Source of the DNA: Zygnema cylindricum
Lineage: Eukaryota; Streptophyta; Zygnematophyceae; Zygnematales; Zygnemataceae
Direction: 5' to 3'
NCBI GenBank assembly: GCA_037447655.1
Contig: JBBHKE010001612.1
Coordinates: forward strand, 382,677 to 441,231
DNA length: 58,555 nucleotides
This document shows positions 16,270-26,300 of this stretch, one piece after another. The stretch's first letter is position 1. The number at the start of each line of letters is the position of its first letter. A program made the translations under genes and the position numbers. The notes under the pieces are model-generated. The model saw nothing but the letters and a program-made list of their open reading frames with translations, ran no database searches and was not told the DNA's origin.

Positions 16270-16303
<34 letters not shown>

Positions 16304-17085
16304 AAGAGAGAGAGACCAAGAGAGAGAGAAAGCGAGAATGAGAGAGAGACAGAGACAGATATCTCACGCTATATCTAACAATGGATGACAAATTAGAGGA
16401 GTTCCGCTTCTATTTGAGCACGTAGAAACAAAAGCATTTTCACATGACACATATGCTAATGACAAAATCATGAGCTTAAATAGCAATGACACCTAATGAG
16501 TATCAAAACCTCCACATAAAAAAAATAGACTCTACAAAATTTCGCAGCAAAACTTTCATTCACAGGTAAAGTTTTCTAGGCACGTTAGTACCCACCCAGT
16601 AACCTTCGACAGCTGGTACAAAGCCAGTTGCCCTCAAGAATTTTCTCCATGCCCAAACACTGCTTTTCTACACAGAACCCCATCACACATGAGAAGAGTT
16701 CCTCCATCTCCACAATGAAAGCACTCTGAGTCGCTAATGTCTCGTCCCTCCTCCTCCTCCTCCTCCTCCTCCTTGTTAAGATTCCTAGAATTGGGGGATA
16801 GAATGGACGATCCCAATAAAGGGATTGATGAGCCGGTCAGGATTTCAACCTAGGACATTTCACTTAAGTTGCGAACGCACTACCACTTTGCCACCAGCTC
16901 AGATGTTACGCTGGTGGGTCCAATTTTATATAGCTTTTAGTGTGGATATTACCACAATTCCGTGTATCGAGCGATACATTTTTCATACGTCAACACTCCT
17001 CCACCTCCTCCTCCTCTGATAGAAGAGCGGCCGTCTCCAATTCAGAGTCCACAAGCTCAAGAATGTTGCCGAGAATGGCTTGAAC
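13511..17085 (-). CDS. Multi-exon gene with acidic stretch, PHD-like finger and FN3 domain
   Basis: Minus-strand gene read from splice borders. Exons: 17085-16596, 15475-15377, 14581-14341, 14160-14131, 13873-13763, 13644-13511. The first begins after CTACAG and encodes VQAILGNILELVDSEL, a Glu run, then ISDSECFHCGDGGTLLMCDG, a PHD-like zinc finger. The next two form one FN3 domain (CPPPPTNLYFLNIRPTSVF; SSPITGYKVWHKK; VTVTGLEPGTLYVFKVGAVT). The last three are open with matching phases (ALTHEQRPK-type, CDAPGFDCTSPNIAMTSDE, SGPGFHNVFGNVFLNKKRLD). Defects: a solo LTR splits the first exon, the finger changes frame near 16655-16665, and the FN3 junction is off by one base at 15377. The role is unknown; a PHD finger suggests chromatin. 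It may now be a pseudogene. Confidence 0.6.
14215..14300. repeat. Short minisatellite (GACCGTAGA / GACCATAGA)
   Basis: About eight degenerate 8- to 10-base units of AGACCGTAG type, inside an intron of the minus-strand gene. Confidence 0.8.
15758..15985 (+). repeat. Left LTR of the TRIM
   Basis: 228 bp. It contains a hairpin TGTGGTAAAATCCACA, a TATA-like CTATATAA-type box (TTATATAATATTGG) and a tRNA-like segment. Confidence 0.88.
15852..15929 (+). promoter_or_regulatory. tRNA-like segment with A and B boxes in the left LTR
   Basis: A box TGGTACAGTGG and B box GGTTCAAATCC at tRNA-like spacing. The T arm is perfect (CCAGG, loop TTCAAAT, CCTGG) and is followed directly by CCAGCTC then A, as in a tRNA 3' half. 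TTCGC/GTGAA can form an anticodon-type stem. Likely an internal RNA polymerase III promoter. Confidence 0.75.
15986..16003 (+). promoter_or_regulatory. Primer-binding site of the TRIM
   Basis: TGGTATCAAAAGCAGGGG begins at the first base after the LTR. It matches the usual plant copia/TRIM site TGGTATCAGAGC, complementary to the 3' end of initiator tRNA-Met, with one or two changes. Confidence 0.8.
16042..16051 (+). promoter_or_regulatory. Polypurine tract of the TRIM
   Basis: CGAGGGGGGG directly before the right LTR. Confidence 0.75.
16052..16273 (+). repeat. Right LTR of the TRIM
   Basis: 222 bp, TGTTGATG to CTTAACA, with CTATATAA and a tRNA-like segment at 16146-16218. Confidence 0.88.
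16146..16218 (+). promoter_or_regulatory. tRNA-like segment in the right LTR
   Basis: 73 bases. Starts GAGCTGG and ends CCGTCTC plus A, giving an acceptor-like stem with one mismatch. A box TGGTAGAGTGG, B box GGTTCAAATCT. A GTA/TAC D-stem is possible. Confidence 0.7.
16274..16773. repeat. GA microsatellite and flanking intron/exon sequence
   Basis: 16274-16350 is a GA microsatellite that hosts the TRIM. 16596-16773 is the downstream half of the acidic/PHD exon, including (AGG)9 on the minus strand at 16747-16773. Confidence 0.8.
16774..16995 (-). mobile_element. Solo LTR of the TRIM family inside an exon
   Basis: 222 bp with TGTTGACG and CTTAACA ends on the minus strand, closely matching the two TRIM LTRs. 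Flanked by a clear 5-bp target duplication CTCCT (16769-16773 and 16996-17000). Its tRNA-like segment (16829-16900) has A box TGGCAAAGTGG and acceptor pairing GAGCTGG/CCGGCTC. It sits in the Glu codons of the PHD gene; deleting the LTR and one CTCCT leaves one open frame across the site. Confidence 0.88.
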
Positions 17086-17139
17086 CTGTAGCATCACATA
17101 TGTACCTCCAATAACAACTTCAGGACAACATTAAACAAG

Positions 17140-17223
17140 GAGGAGACAGACAGACAGAGGGAGAGGGAGAGGGAGAGGGAGAGGGAGAGGGAGAGGAAGA
17201 GAGAGGGAGAGGGNNNNNNNNNN
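17140..17223. repeat. (GAGAGG)n tract ending in an assembly gap
   Basis: Purine hexamer repeat from about 17156 to 17213, then ten N (17214-17223). Confidence 0.95.
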
Positions 17224-17452
17224 TATTTATCAATTTAATTATCTGTTTATTTATTTCCTTTTTTCTTTCCTTCCTTCCTTCCTTCTTTTTTTATTTCTTT
17301 GTTTCTTTATTTTGTTTAATGTTTATTTCTTTATTTATTTCCTTCTTTATTCATTTCCTTCTTTATCCTTTATTTATTTGTCTATTAATTTAACTATTTA
17401 TTGAATTATTTATTTATTAAATTAACTATTTATTTATTTCTAAAATTTGCAG

Positions 17453-17542
17453 GTCCTTGTGGAAGATTTTTGGGTTTTTGAAAAAACTTTGCTTCATTCG
17501 GAGGGAAATTGGAGGCTTTGTGGGAGAATAAAAATTGCCTAA
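17453..17542 (+). CDS. Last exon of a Tim44/MRPL45-like gene (partial)
   Basis: After the acceptor TAAAATTTGCAG the frame reads VLVEDFWVFEKTL, LHSEGNWRLCGRIKIA and stops at TAA. The pattern of a Phe-Glu strand, then Gly-x-Trp-Arg-Leu-x-Gly-Arg-Ile close to the stop, is what I recall from the C-terminus of the Tim44-like domain in mitochondrial ribosomal protein L45 and relatives. Upstream exons would lie in or beyond the gap at 17214. Only 29 residues are visible, so the family call is tentative; the exon itself is well formed. Confidence 0.5.
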   Translation, partial: VLVEDFWVFEKTLLHSEGNWRLCGRIKIA

Positions 17543-18530
17543 AAAAAAAGGGTTTTCTCCCTCTCTCTCTCTCTCTCCCTCCCCCTCTCCTCCCCAATTT
17601 TCTACTCTCCACAATCTCTCTCTCCACCCCTACCCCTATTCCTCCCCATCCCTCCCTCTCTCTCCCCCCTCTCTACTCGGCTTTCTCCCTCATTCGACCG
17701 ACCGATGGGTCATTTTTAAGTAAAATTTTGACATATTTTTTACAATGTCTTTTTTTTTTCATTTTTTTGAAGGTATTTTTATTTTTATTTTTTGGAATTG
17801 AAGTACAAAGACAAAAAAAGGAAATTGTTTTTTTTTTTTTTCTTTTGTACGAAAGAATTTGTGACTCTCTTTCCGATAATTGTTTTTTATTGTCTCTTTT
17901 TTTAGTTTTAGGTTTTTTTAGTTTTGTTTTTTTTTTAATGGTTTTTAATGTTTATTGTTTCTTGGTTTTTCAAATTTTGAAACTTTTGATGACATGTTTT
18001 TTTTTATTATTTCAAAATCAGGTGGCCCCAAAATAAATAAAAATTTAAAGGGGTGTTTCTGTATAATTAGGTTTTTTTTTTTTTTGAAAGAGTTGGAAAA
18101 ACATTGCTTGAATACTTTCTTTTGAAAACCCATTTATACAATAAAAAAATAAAATAATAAATAAATAAACAAACCAGCAAAAATTAATAATAATAATAAC
18201 AAATAGAATAATCCACTAGTTCGCATAAAAGTGATAATTGTTTCGAAGAGTATTTAAATGACACAACATTTTTTGGATTATATAATTATTAATGTTTTTA
18301 AATTATCGAATTTCCATTATTGGATAGTAGTAGAAGGACCACAAATGGATATAGGTACAAAGGTAAGCTATAATTCAAATATTTCAATTCTAACGTTCTG
18401 TCGAAAAGGAAATAATTTCCTAATAATAACTAAGTAAATGAATAAAATAAACAAAATGAATAAGTAAACAAATAAATAATTTCAGTTTAAATACCTCTTT
18501 TCTTCAGTTTCCAATTCACTCATAACTGAA
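17543..18530. other. Pyrimidine- and T-rich stretch; left edge of the duplicated module
   Basis: 17550-17690 is CT-rich. From about 17940 the sequence matches 41870 onward (CAAATTTTGAAACTTTTGAT, then TTTCAAAATCAG and GTGTTTCTGTATAA in both). A short conserved end, (V/I)APK after TTTCAAAATCAG, may be a last exon of a duplicated gene. No other gene seen. Confidence 0.5.
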
Positions 18531-19960
18531 ACGTACTGGAAATAGAAATGGAAACTGGAATTGAAACGACAACTGAAACTTGAACGGAAATTGAAACAGA
18601 AATGGAAATACTAACTGGAAGGGGAACAGAAACTGAACAGAAATTAAAATTGAAACGGAAACTGAAACTCAAGATGAATATGGAAATGGAAACGGACTTA
18701 GACACGAACTGAAATGGAAATGGAAACAAAACAGACGGCAATGGAAAGAAAAATGGAAAGGAAACCCAAACTGAAACGCAACCAAAAAGGGAAATGGAAA
18801 TGGAATGGAAAAGGAAACTGGGATAAAAAATTAAATGGTAACTGAGATGGAAATGGAATAGGAAACTGAAACAGAAACGGAAATGGAAATGGAAATGGAC
18901 GGAAACTGAACGGAACTGAAACGGAAAATGAGTCGGAAATGGAAATGGAATCTGAAACAAAAACGGAAACGGCAACGGAAACTGAAATGGGAATGGAAAC
19001 GGAGAGGCAACAAAATCTGGAGCTAAACGTAAACTAAAAGGGTAACTGAAACAGTTATGGCAACGAAACAAAAACTAATACGGAAAGGTAAATGAGGAGG
19101 AAACCGGAAACGGAAATGGAAACTCTTTTACGTCACCTGACAGGTTTGGGACTTGGGTTTTTTTTGCCTGTAAAGAAAATTCCATGCATATTAATAATAA
19201 ATATAAATATAATAAATACATGTATATACTTGTACCAAAGTAATGTAATAAGTAGTTTGTCGTTTGTTAAGGAAAACTGTGTTTAAAACAATATCTGTTT
19301 ATATAGCGGCTTCTCCCCTTCTGATACAATTTTTCCATTAGTATTTTTCTTTTTCTAATTTATTATTATTAGTAATTTTTAATTTAAGGCACAAAAGCGC
19401 AAATTCTACGTGGGTAACATTTTTTTTGCGAAAATGAGTCGGTAATAAAATTGAGTGGGGTGAAATTAAAATATACACTGAAAATTTTGGAAAAAAAAAA
19501 GAGCAAATAAAAAAAAACTAAATCGAAGCGTAACCTACAAAGGTTTAAATATTAAATATTATAAACACGAATAGAAATGGAAATGGAAATATGAACGAAG
19601 ACGGAAAGCAACCGAAACTGAAAGGGAAAGTGAAACGGAAAATGAAACTGGATTAGAAAGGGAACGGAAACGGAAACTGAATCTGAAATATAAATGGAAA
19701 TGGAACGGAAACGGAAACTGGAAGCAGCAGCGAAGGGAAGCAAAAATGGAAACGGATAAAAGGTACAACAGATTGAGATCGTTAAGTAGAGAAGAGAATG
19801 TCACGAAGTGACTTCTCAAGGTCTAGAAAACCGTAGATGACTTGAAAGGTCATCTGACACAAAATGCCGAAAGGGCAGGAATATGAAACTGAAACGGAAA
19901 CTGGAACTGAAACTAAATTAAAAACGTAAAACGGCAATTGGTATAGAAACTGGAACAAAA
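18531..19960. repeat. Degenerate hexamer satellite (GAAACT/GGAAAC), interrupted
   Basis: Two arrays (about 18531-19130 and 19560-19960) of imperfect GAAACT, GGAAAC and GGAAAT units, with AT-rich unique sequence between. The same satellite recurs at 37276, 42925, 43480 and 57444 in the same orientation. Confidence 0.9.
19754..19882 (-). mobile_element. 129-bp internal fragment of the copia LTR
   Basis: GGATAAAAGGTACAACAG... to ...GCCGAAAGGGCAGGAAT is nearly identical to an internal part of the LTRs at 7639 and 12451. Neither LTR end is present and no target duplication is visible. It is embedded directly in the hexamer satellite. Confidence 0.93.
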
Positions 19961-20692
19961 ACCTTTCTTAAATTTCACAGAAAAAAAAAAAAATCTCACA
20001 AAGAAAAAAATAAACAAATCTAAAAAAAACAAAAAAATAAAAGATCATCGATACCGAATAAAAAGCAAAAAACTGAGATTGAACAAAAAAAAAACAAATA
20101 TCTAGAAAAAATCCGTGTAAAAAACATCATAAAAATAAAATTCAAAATTCAAAATGAAAAACTGAAAAATTGTTCAAAAAACTTCAACTTGGAAAAATGT
20201 CATAAATGACATCATATATTACAGAAAATAAAGAAGAAAGTTAAAAATAGTTCCGTTCTAAAAATTTTCAACTTTCTGATTCTCATGAGAGAAAAAAAAA
20301 AAAATCTAAATAAAAACCCTCCATTTCCCAACCTACCAAAAAAAGGAAAAAAAAATAGGAAAAAAAAAACCCTCCCGTTTCCCAAAAACTGAAGCTAAAA
20401 TAAAGACTTTTGTTTTAGAACCCTCATTTTTTTTATTTTTCTTTTTACTCAAAAAAGTTTCTTTTCTCTGAAATTTCGGTGGAGACCTCCTTTTTGAAAA
20501 AACCTGAAGTAGAAATTCTTTAAACTGAAGAAGATTTTTTTTTCCAAACTTGTCGAAAAAAAAAAGAATTTGAACTCGACGAAAACTTCTTTATTTTTTG
20601 GGAACTTGAGGAAGAAAGTGGTTTTGTACTGACTTGAAGAAGACTCTCAAAAGAAAAAAAATTGGAGAAGATCGGGAAAAAATTGAACGATC
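19961..20692. repeat. AT-rich stretch with degenerate AACTTGAAGAAGAC-type repeats
   Basis: About 20400-20690 has several imperfect units around (G)AACTTGAAGAAGA(C) separated by A- or T-runs. The same arrangement is found at 44600-44890, so it belongs to the duplicated module. No gene called. Confidence 0.6.
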
Positions 20693-22986
20693 CTATCTTC
20701 TTCGGCCGAAAATTTTAATTTTTTGGGAAGTTTTATGGAGATTGGAATCACTTTTTTGGGTTCTCAATCCTAAATGCATAAAAAATAAATAAATAAATGA
20801 ATAAATAAGTATTGGAACCGAAAGAGGAAAAACAAAGAAAGGAAGACAAAAAAATGACACCTAAAACGTCCAAACTATGTAGTTCCAAGCTAAAACTTCC
20901 AGTCCTCCTCCCTCTCTCCCTCTCCCTCTCCCACACACTTCAAAACTTCATCCCTTATCCTCCAATTTTTTTCCCTCTTTTTCCTCCTTTCTTTATTCCC
21001 CATTCTTTTATCCTTTTTTTTCCGCCTTTTTTTTCCCTCTTTTATTCCTCCTTTTTTTCGCCCCTTTTTTTCTCCCTTTTTATTTTTCATCCTTCTTCAT
21101 CTCCTCCTCCCACTTCTCCCTTCAGTTTCACTGTCTACTTCTTTTCCCTCCCTTCCCTTTTCTTCCCCCTTCCCCATTTCCTTCCCCCTTCCCTCATTTT
21201 CTTCTCCTTCCCCTTTTTCAGGAAAATAATATTTCTTTTTTTTCTTCCTTTTTTTTCTTCTTTTCCAAACAAAAAAACAAAAACCAAAAAAACAAAGAAA
21301 CTCACCTCGTAAAGCCAACACCAATTCCTCCAAATTAAGTAAGTATTCAGTTTTTTTGTCTTTTCCCTCTTCGAAAATCTTCTTGTCGCCTTCCAATTCT
21401 TTTCTATTTTTTACCAAATCCATCCTCTCCTCCTCTATCCGTTTCCTTTCCTCAATCAACTCTTCCCTCTCTTTCTGGACACGTTCTTTGTCTTTTTGAA
21501 CGACCTCCCTCGCTTCTCGAAAATGAGGGCTTTCGAATTCTCTCTCCTCCGCTTCCTTCTTCTCATTCTCCAACTTCTCTCTCTCCTCCTTTACCTCCTT
21601 CCTCTCCTCCTCCATCCTCTCTCTCTCTCCCTCCATTTCCTTCTTCTCCTTCGCCACTCTCTCTCTCGTCTCCTCGACTTCCTTTTTCTCCTTCTCCAAC
21701 TTTTCTCTCTCCTCCTCTATTTCTTTCCTCTCCTTCTCCACCTTCTCTCCAACCTCCGTTAATTTCTTCTTCTCTCTCTTCATCGCTTCCTTGGTTGAGG
21801 TTTGACTATTTTTAAAAGCAACAGTCAACTTGTGTTTATGAGCGTCCATCTCTCGATCAAATTCCGATTCCTTTTCCGAAATTTTTGATAAAAGGATTTT
21901 ATTTTCTCCCATTAACTTATCCTTCTCCGCCTTGAAGGAATCGTTTTCTCCCTTTAAAACACCATTTTCACCCTTTAAAACATCATTTTCTCCCTTTAAA
22001 ACACCGTTTTCCCGCTTTAAAGCCCCATTTTCCCCTTTTAAAACCCCATTTTCACCATTCAACTTGTCGTTTTCCGCTTTCAAATTAGCCATTTCCCCTT
22101 TCAAATTCTCATTTTCTGCCTTGAATTGATCTCTTTCACTTTCAAAATTGTTATTAGCGAGGCGTAAATCTTCATTTTCCTCCAGAGATCCTTCGTGGGC
22201 AGATTTGAATCTTTGATTCTCATCGTTTAAACGGCTAATCTCGGCCGATAAAACTTGAATTGTAACGTTTAAACGTTCTTTTTCCGCCCTTAAGTTTGGG
22301 ACTTCGAATTGGAGGGTGCGAGCCTGCAAAAAAATTGAACCAGAGAAGGACAAGGAGAGGGAGAGAGAGAGGGAGAGAGAGAGGGAGAGGGAGAGAGGGA
22401 CAGGGAGAGGGAGAGGGAGAGGGAGAGGGAGAGGGAGAGGGAGAGGGAGAGGGAGAGGGAGAGGGAGAGAGAGAGAGAGAGGGAGAGGGAGAATGGAGAG
22501 GGAGAGGTGAGAGGGAGAAGGGAGAGGGAGAATGGAGAGGGAGAGGTGAAAGGGAGAGGGAGGGTAGGAGAGAGGGCGAGGTAAAGGAAAGGGAGAGAGA
22601 GAGGGAGAAAGAGATGGAAAGGGAGAGATAAAACAGAAAGAAATGTAATCAGAACCAAACTAAAAAAGAAAAATGCACAAGAAAAACATAATAACAAACA
22701 ATACAACAAAATAACAATAAAATGTGCAGAATTTGTGAAAAACATCTTTAAATTACAAAAAACCGAAATGTACAGAAACTGTTCGCCACACATTTATAAA
22801 ACTGAAAAAACAAAATTTACAAAAAAAATTAGAAACAGGATTTTAAAACCGGAAAAAAATTGAAATTTTCAAAATCATGTAATTAAATTAATAAAACACA
22901 TCTTTAAAGTGAGAGAAATGACGTCATCATGTTCTTTTGGGCTCTGATCTTACCATTTGGAGCTGCTTTTCATCCAAATAGGCCAT
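20693..22986 (-). CDS. Coiled-coil protein gene A
   Basis: Minus-strand gene of unknown function. First exon 22986-22954: ATG then AYLDEKQLQM, donor GTAAGA. Main exon 22323-21306, phase 0 after TTTTTTGCAG: ARTLQFEVPNLRAEKERLN, then about 330 residues of Glu/Lys/Asn-rich heptads including repeats of LKGEN, ending LALRG before GTGAGT. A short exon around 20861-20890 (SLELHSLDVL, donor GTGTCA) and the last exon 20769-20693 (LRTQKSDSNLHKTSQKIKIF, stop TAG) join in phase. Both end exons are conserved in gene B (44916-46872), supporting coding. The link from the main exon to the short exon is unresolved. It probably forms a long dimeric coiled coil; no domain or signal peptide is recognised. Confidence 0.7.
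22330..22640. repeat. (GAGAGG)n in intron 1 of gene A
   Basis: Purine hexamer tract within the 630-bp first intron; polypyrimidine on the coding strand. The intron also holds the palindrome TGACGTCA at 22919-22926. Confidence 0.9.
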
Positions 22987-22999
22987 TTTCTTGGAGGGA

Positions 23000-23300
23000 G
23001 AGAGGGAAAGAGGGAGGGAAGGAGGGAGGGAGGGAGGGAAAGAAGCAGAGAGGTAAAGTGGGAGGGAAAGAGGGAAATATGGAAAAAGGGAAAGAGGGAA
23101 GGAGGGAAGGAGGGAAAGAGGAAAGGAGGGAAAGAGGAAAAGAGGGAGCGATCGAGTGATGGAAGGTAAAAGAAAGGGGAAGGGAAGGCGAGAGAGAGAG
23201 AGAGAGGCAGTGATGGAGAGAGACGGCGAGAGAGGAGAGGGAGAGGGAAGCGAACGAGAGAGAGAGAGAGAGAGGGACGAGAGCCAAAGACACAGAGAAG
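23000..23300. repeat. GA/GGA-rich tract upstream of gene A
   Basis: 300 bases, almost entirely purine on the plus strand, between the gene A start exon and the conserved spacer. Confidence 0.9.
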
Positions 23301-23304
23301 ACCT

Positions 23305-26300
23305 CCTGTCCCTCGCTTCTATATATTTTGCCGAAACTCCTCGAAACACTTTCCCGGATGGTAGGACGAGGTACGGTAGTGAAGTGGTACGGTTTTAGGT
23401 TTGGTTTTAGGTTCGGGATGTCAATCGACGTGTCACTGGTGTCACTGTCTTATTGGATGAGGCAGCGGTTGAAGATTCGGAGGTAGCTGCCGGCACCGAC
23501 AAAATTTGGCGCTCAAAATCTGAGAAGAAACTTCCGAAACGGAAGTACATCCGTCGGGAAGGACTTTTGTCGCAAGTGGCAGTATAAAAGTTAAAATGTT
23601 CTCTGGTCAGAATTTGTCGTATTTATTAGACGTGACTGATATGTCAGGGTTTTACAAGAAAGGCGGTTTAGAATGAGTACTTAGATCGTTGAAAAAAGTT
23701 CCTTGTAAAAAAGTTTGTACGGTTTGACGGGTGCGTTGGGAATGTCGTCATTTACAAAAGCGAAAGAATTGTACTTTATTAGTTCTTAGGATTTTTCATT
23801 TAGTACGATGTACGTCAGGACACGTGTCACTTTAAAGACTTCTAGGGTTCGGCGTGCTATTTTTTTTTAGATTAGATTCGGCGGTGTACTAAAGTCTAAA
23901 CAACTACGTTGGACTTTAGTTAGGCCAGTGTCGTCTCTTGCGCCGTGATTTACGAGGAGATTGGTGCTTTTGCCACGTGTCAACTACATTTATCATACAT
24001 TTTTTGCGTTGGCAGTAAGCAATTACCTGAAAAAACGTGTCAAAACTTTTAGTTTTTTTAGACCATATCTTTTTGCGCCGGGCATGCAACGAATCGAAAC
24101 GCTTGCTTGGGAATCTTTCTCCGAACCTCGAATACATTCCGAACCTACAATTCACGTGATGTCATTCTTTGATGGCGAGAAAAGATAACTTCCGACTGTC
24201 CTTTACCGCGCCCAGCTGTACGGATAACATGGGGTCCAGATAACATTCTAGAGTCCGCAAAGAAGGTTCCCTAACAATCGTGCGTACTAAACATTTCTAA
24301 GCAGCCGAGGCGGGAAATTAAGAAAACAAGAAAACGCGCGAAATTAAAAATAGAAAAGAGCACGAAAAAATAGATTTAGATCCAAAAAAAAAATCGGCGG
24401 CCGTCGCCGAAGCAGTTGACGACTCCGGTTGTGAAGTAAAGTCTCGACGTACGAAACGGTACGGTATGGTACATTCTGAGTCTAGAATTCACGCTGTCCG
24501 TACATGGGAAAGGATTAGCATAGAATCCACGCTGAATTCTTAAGTCTCACAACGAATCACAGAGAGCCGGAAAATCCGTAAGAGTTGTGCATAGTACAAA
24601 TTTCTGAACAGGAGAGGCGCTAAAAAAAACAAACAGAAAAAAAGCGGCAAGTTATAAAAAAGAAATGAGCGCGAAAAACAAAAAAAAACAAAAAGGAGCT
24701 CCTAAAAAAAATGGAGCGCCAAAAAAAAAAAGGAGCTCCTTAAAAAAATAAAGCGCTGAAAAAAAGGAGCTCCTAAAACAAAAGGAGACCGAAATAAAAT
24801 ATCTCAATTGCTGTCACCTAAGCATTGATGACTCCGGTTTTGAACTGCATCGTGGCCGATATATCGGCACATGCCACGGAATTTTGAAAAAATCCTCGCT
24901 ACGCGATACAGACGCGTTTCTGTTTCAGGGATTTGAAATCTATCGATACGCGACACGGACTCGCTTTTGCATCAAATACAATCCAGGTTAAGTTTCACCT
25001 TAAAAAGGCTTTTAAGGTAAAGGTCCATAGAGGAAAACTCATAATGGCAATACAAATTGTACACTATTGCACAACAAAAAGCTCATTGACGAATGAAACT
25101 TCAAAAATGAACGTCCAAAACAGAGGAGTGAGGCCTATTTGCAAATTTCGTTGGTCGTAACGTACATGATTAGGAGACGAGTTTGCTTCGTCCCTAGATT
25201 TGCACTTTTAGTATGGCAAAATATTGACCTCGACCAAAATTCTTATGGAATCACGAAAAGAAGAAAGTGACCACTAAGAGACAACATGTTGCAAAAAACG
25301 CATGATGGTGCGTCAACATAAGCGCGCCGAACTAATAACAACTTAATTGCCAAATCGCATAGTGGGAAAAACCATCCGGGTACATCTGCAAGCAAAAAAA
25401 TAAAGAATTTTTATAAATTATACGAGTGAAAAGCTAATAAGATGAAGTTTAAACGATTAAACAAAGTGGACGACTAAATCACTACCCTGGATAACTACCC
25501 AAACAAAAGAAAAACATTGTATGACTACCCCTTCCTTGACGGTTAAGGTCAATAACCTTGAAGGTTGTTGATATGTATAGAATCCTTCATACGACATTTA
25601 ATGCCACGAGAAATTTGATGACAAGATACTACTCGTAACAAATATAAGAGTAATGGATAAAAGAAAAATATTTAACACTCTCCTTTTACATTGTCCACCT
25701 TCACGTGAGCAACATCTCGTATGGTTTTCCATAAAAAAAACTATGCGTAATTAACAACTTTGATATATAAGGAACACGTTGTATGCGTAACATAAAACGA
25801 CCGCACAAAATACGTGTTTTTGATGTCGTGCGCCCAAAAGGTTTTTAACTTTGATAAGTGTGAAAAACGTTGAGAGAAATATAATGTCTTGTATATAGAC
25901 CCTTGTGCATTTCGGGTTTCAACAAAAACCATAGTTAAGCTTGTCGCAGTCCAATTCCATGGGTGTGTACCCTAGGTTTACTTTTAATTTTTGTCGTTGC
26001 ACGTTATTGAAAATCAACCAAAATGAGCCGAATCATATAAGACTAGGTCGACATGGTAGTAAAGTGCACCCACAAATGTGAGCATAATATTTGGTTTTGC
26101 TTTTGTCCACATTTACATGTGTCGCATGCAATACACAATTTACTTAATCATGTATTAATCGTCAAATAACCTAGACTGTAATAAATTAAACATTCATTCT
26201 CTAAAGTTAATTACACTTGAAAAATTTCCAAACCATGTTTGTTAATTATGGAGTTATAACAACATTACCATTTGGTATATCCCAAAATTGTGTCGTTCAT

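Larger units (their letters stand above)
15758..16273 (+). mobile_element. TRIM: 516-bp non-coding LTR element with tRNA-like LTRs
   Basis: Miniature terminal-repeat retrotransposon. Two direct repeats (15758-15985 and 16052-16273) both start TGTTGA and end CTTAACA. They enclose only 66 bp: a primer-binding site at the left edge and a purine tract CGAGGGGGGG at the right edge. GAGAG stands on both sides, compatible with a 5-bp target duplication, although inside a GA repeat. There is no coding capacity, so it must use another element's proteins. The two LTRs differ at roughly a tenth of positions, so the insertion is old. It lies in an intron of the PHD/FN3 gene, antisense to it. Confidence 0.88.

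Noticed and set aside
18520-19071. Phe/Ser/Pro-rich frame on the minus strand of the hexamer satellite
   Set aside because: A hexamer repeat stays open in several frames; no splice sites or conservation of the frame among arrays.
22330-22510. Telomere-like (GAGAGG)n
   Set aside because: It lies in an intron of gene A and is one of many GA repeats.
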